Notes under the pieces: generated by a model
What the model was told of the DNA's origin: nothing
Databases searched by the model: none
Seen by the model: only the letters and a program-made list of their open reading frames with translations
Shown here: positions 63,380 to 64,000 of the stretch, in pieces
Numbering within the stretch: the first letter of the stretch is position 1
How the letters are laid out: each line of letters opens with the position of its first letter
Position numbers and translations under genes: made by a program
Assembly (NCBI RefSeq): GCF_963966145.1
Contig: NC_091049.1
Coordinates: 13,020,001-13,084,000 of the forward strand
Origin: Tenebrio molitor
Taxonomy: Eukaryota; Arthropoda; Insecta; Coleoptera; Tenebrionidae
Direction of reading: 5' to 3'
Length of the DNA stretch: 64,000 bases

Positions 63380-64000
63380 CACCCCTCTATAGTGCGAGGG
63401 GTCACTCGACCACGAACTCTAAAAGGCGCTTCGCTGGCGTCGCTTCGACGGCTCTCGACGAAGTGTCCGACTTCCGCATTTTTAATCTCGGTACCGCAGT
63501 CCCATAAATCGCGAAAATCGTCACGCGCGCGATTCTCGACCTTATTCAGTTGTGCTATAAGGCGGGCTGCGCTTGCGTGGTACTGCGCAATCAAAAATGT
63601 GCATTTCCGGTGGTACTACACGTGCGCGTGTCATGACAGGTGGGCCGTCATGGCGTCGGTTTGTTTACCTCGAAATTATACCGAGCGGGAGAATTCAGAT
63701 TTTGGACGGTATTGTGTCGGTAAGTCGTGCACGTCTATCCTGATGTTAATTGCCGTAACTCGCAGGTCAAAAAAAGGACAGGAAGAAAGATGGGGTTGAA
63801 AAGAAGGAGATGACTTTCCGGCAAGTTACTAAAGAGGAAAAGGGACCCAACATTGCCGTACGGTCACCTATCGCTGAGAAGAGAAGAAGAGAAAGTGAAG
63901 AGAAAGAGAAAGTGAAAGTGGGGTTCTGAAAGATAGGTTGCAGCTCGCCAACCTAGAGGCGTGAGGCCACCTCAGCCTGACATTTGCGGGGGTAACATGT
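63380..64000 (+). other. CpG-rich right edge with a possible first exon
   Basis: 63390-63660 is far richer in CpG than the rest of the window (CACGCGCGCGATTCTCGACC, CACGTGCGCGTGTCATGAC), as at promoters of some insect genes or in retroelement leaders. The ATG at 63650 (MASVCLPRNYTERENSDF) runs 70 bp to GTAAGT at 63720, a candidate first coding exon. The rest, to 64000, is purine-rich (AGAAGAGAAAGTGAAGAGAA) with no frame I recognise. No acceptor or further exon is identified in the window. Confidence 0.35.

Noticed and set aside
1..64000. tRNA genes, telomeric repeats or bacterial-type operons
   Set aside because: None found by eye. Short cloverleaf-like strings were not complete.

Overview
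The window looks like transposon-dense chromosomal DNA from an arthropod, most likely an insect. The base composition is AT-rich, TE coding pieces carry spliceosomal-type introns, and the element families are typical of insects: P-like/THAP, PIF/Harbinger, hAT, Tc1/mariner-type with a DUF4817-like N-terminus, pogo/Tigger, MULE, tyrosine-recombinase, Copia, BEL-like, R1-clade and Jockey/I-like LINEs. I cannot name the species. I see no tRNA or rRNA gene, no CRISPR array and no operon. Almost everything readable is a mobile element, a relic of one, or a small terminal-inverted-repeat (TIR) element. The only convincingly intact coding units are a two-exon Myb/SANT-type gene (37.77-38.65 kb) and two copies of a two-exon hAT transposase (43.8-45.7 and 49.2-51.1 kb).

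Layout. 0-9 kb: a Jockey-type RT fragment, a MITE, an internally deleted DUF4817/DDE element, an exon-bearing tyrosine-recombinase-like gene relic, a Harbinger relic and an 809-bp palindromic element. 9.3-13.6 kb: a five-level nest, with a Copia relic split by a Harbinger-like element, split by a P-like element, which holds a TA-flanked element that in turn holds a small MITE. 14-23 kb: a tandem-repeat protein relic, a large P transposase fragment, a second Harbinger element with a TTA target duplication, a second P-like element with an 8-bp target duplication, an unrecognised broken ORF block and a DDE element.

23.65-28.64 kb: a full-length R1-clade LINE with matching 11-bp target duplications and a poly(A) tail. 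Its central 2.18 kb is inverted: the N-terminal part of ORF1 and the C-terminal part of ORF2 read on +, while the ORF1 zinc knuckles and the endonuclease/RT half of ORF2 read on -.

28.7-42 kb: a CGAG-type hairpin, a pogo relic, a LINE with a 5S-rRNA-derived dimer in front of its ORF1, a third P-like transposase split by a solo-LTR-like element that carries a MULE, the Myb/SANT gene, a transposase-like relic and several MITEs.

42-54 kb: a Tc1 relic split by one hAT element, split by a second hAT element. From 42,764 a 5,396-bp segment is repeated head to tail with almost no differences. 54-64 kb: a Copia gag/protease relic, a hAT tail, a tyrosine-recombinase N-terminus, a BEL-like knuckle, a 102-bp near-perfect palindrome, a large inverted-repeat element, a 27-bp minisatellite and a possible first exon in CpG-rich DNA at the right edge.

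The genes do not form a pathway. What links them is insertion history, and the nesting allows relative dating. The R1 LINE, the hAT2 copies and the tandem duplication look youngest; the Copia, BEL, Harbinger and Tc1 hosts look oldest.
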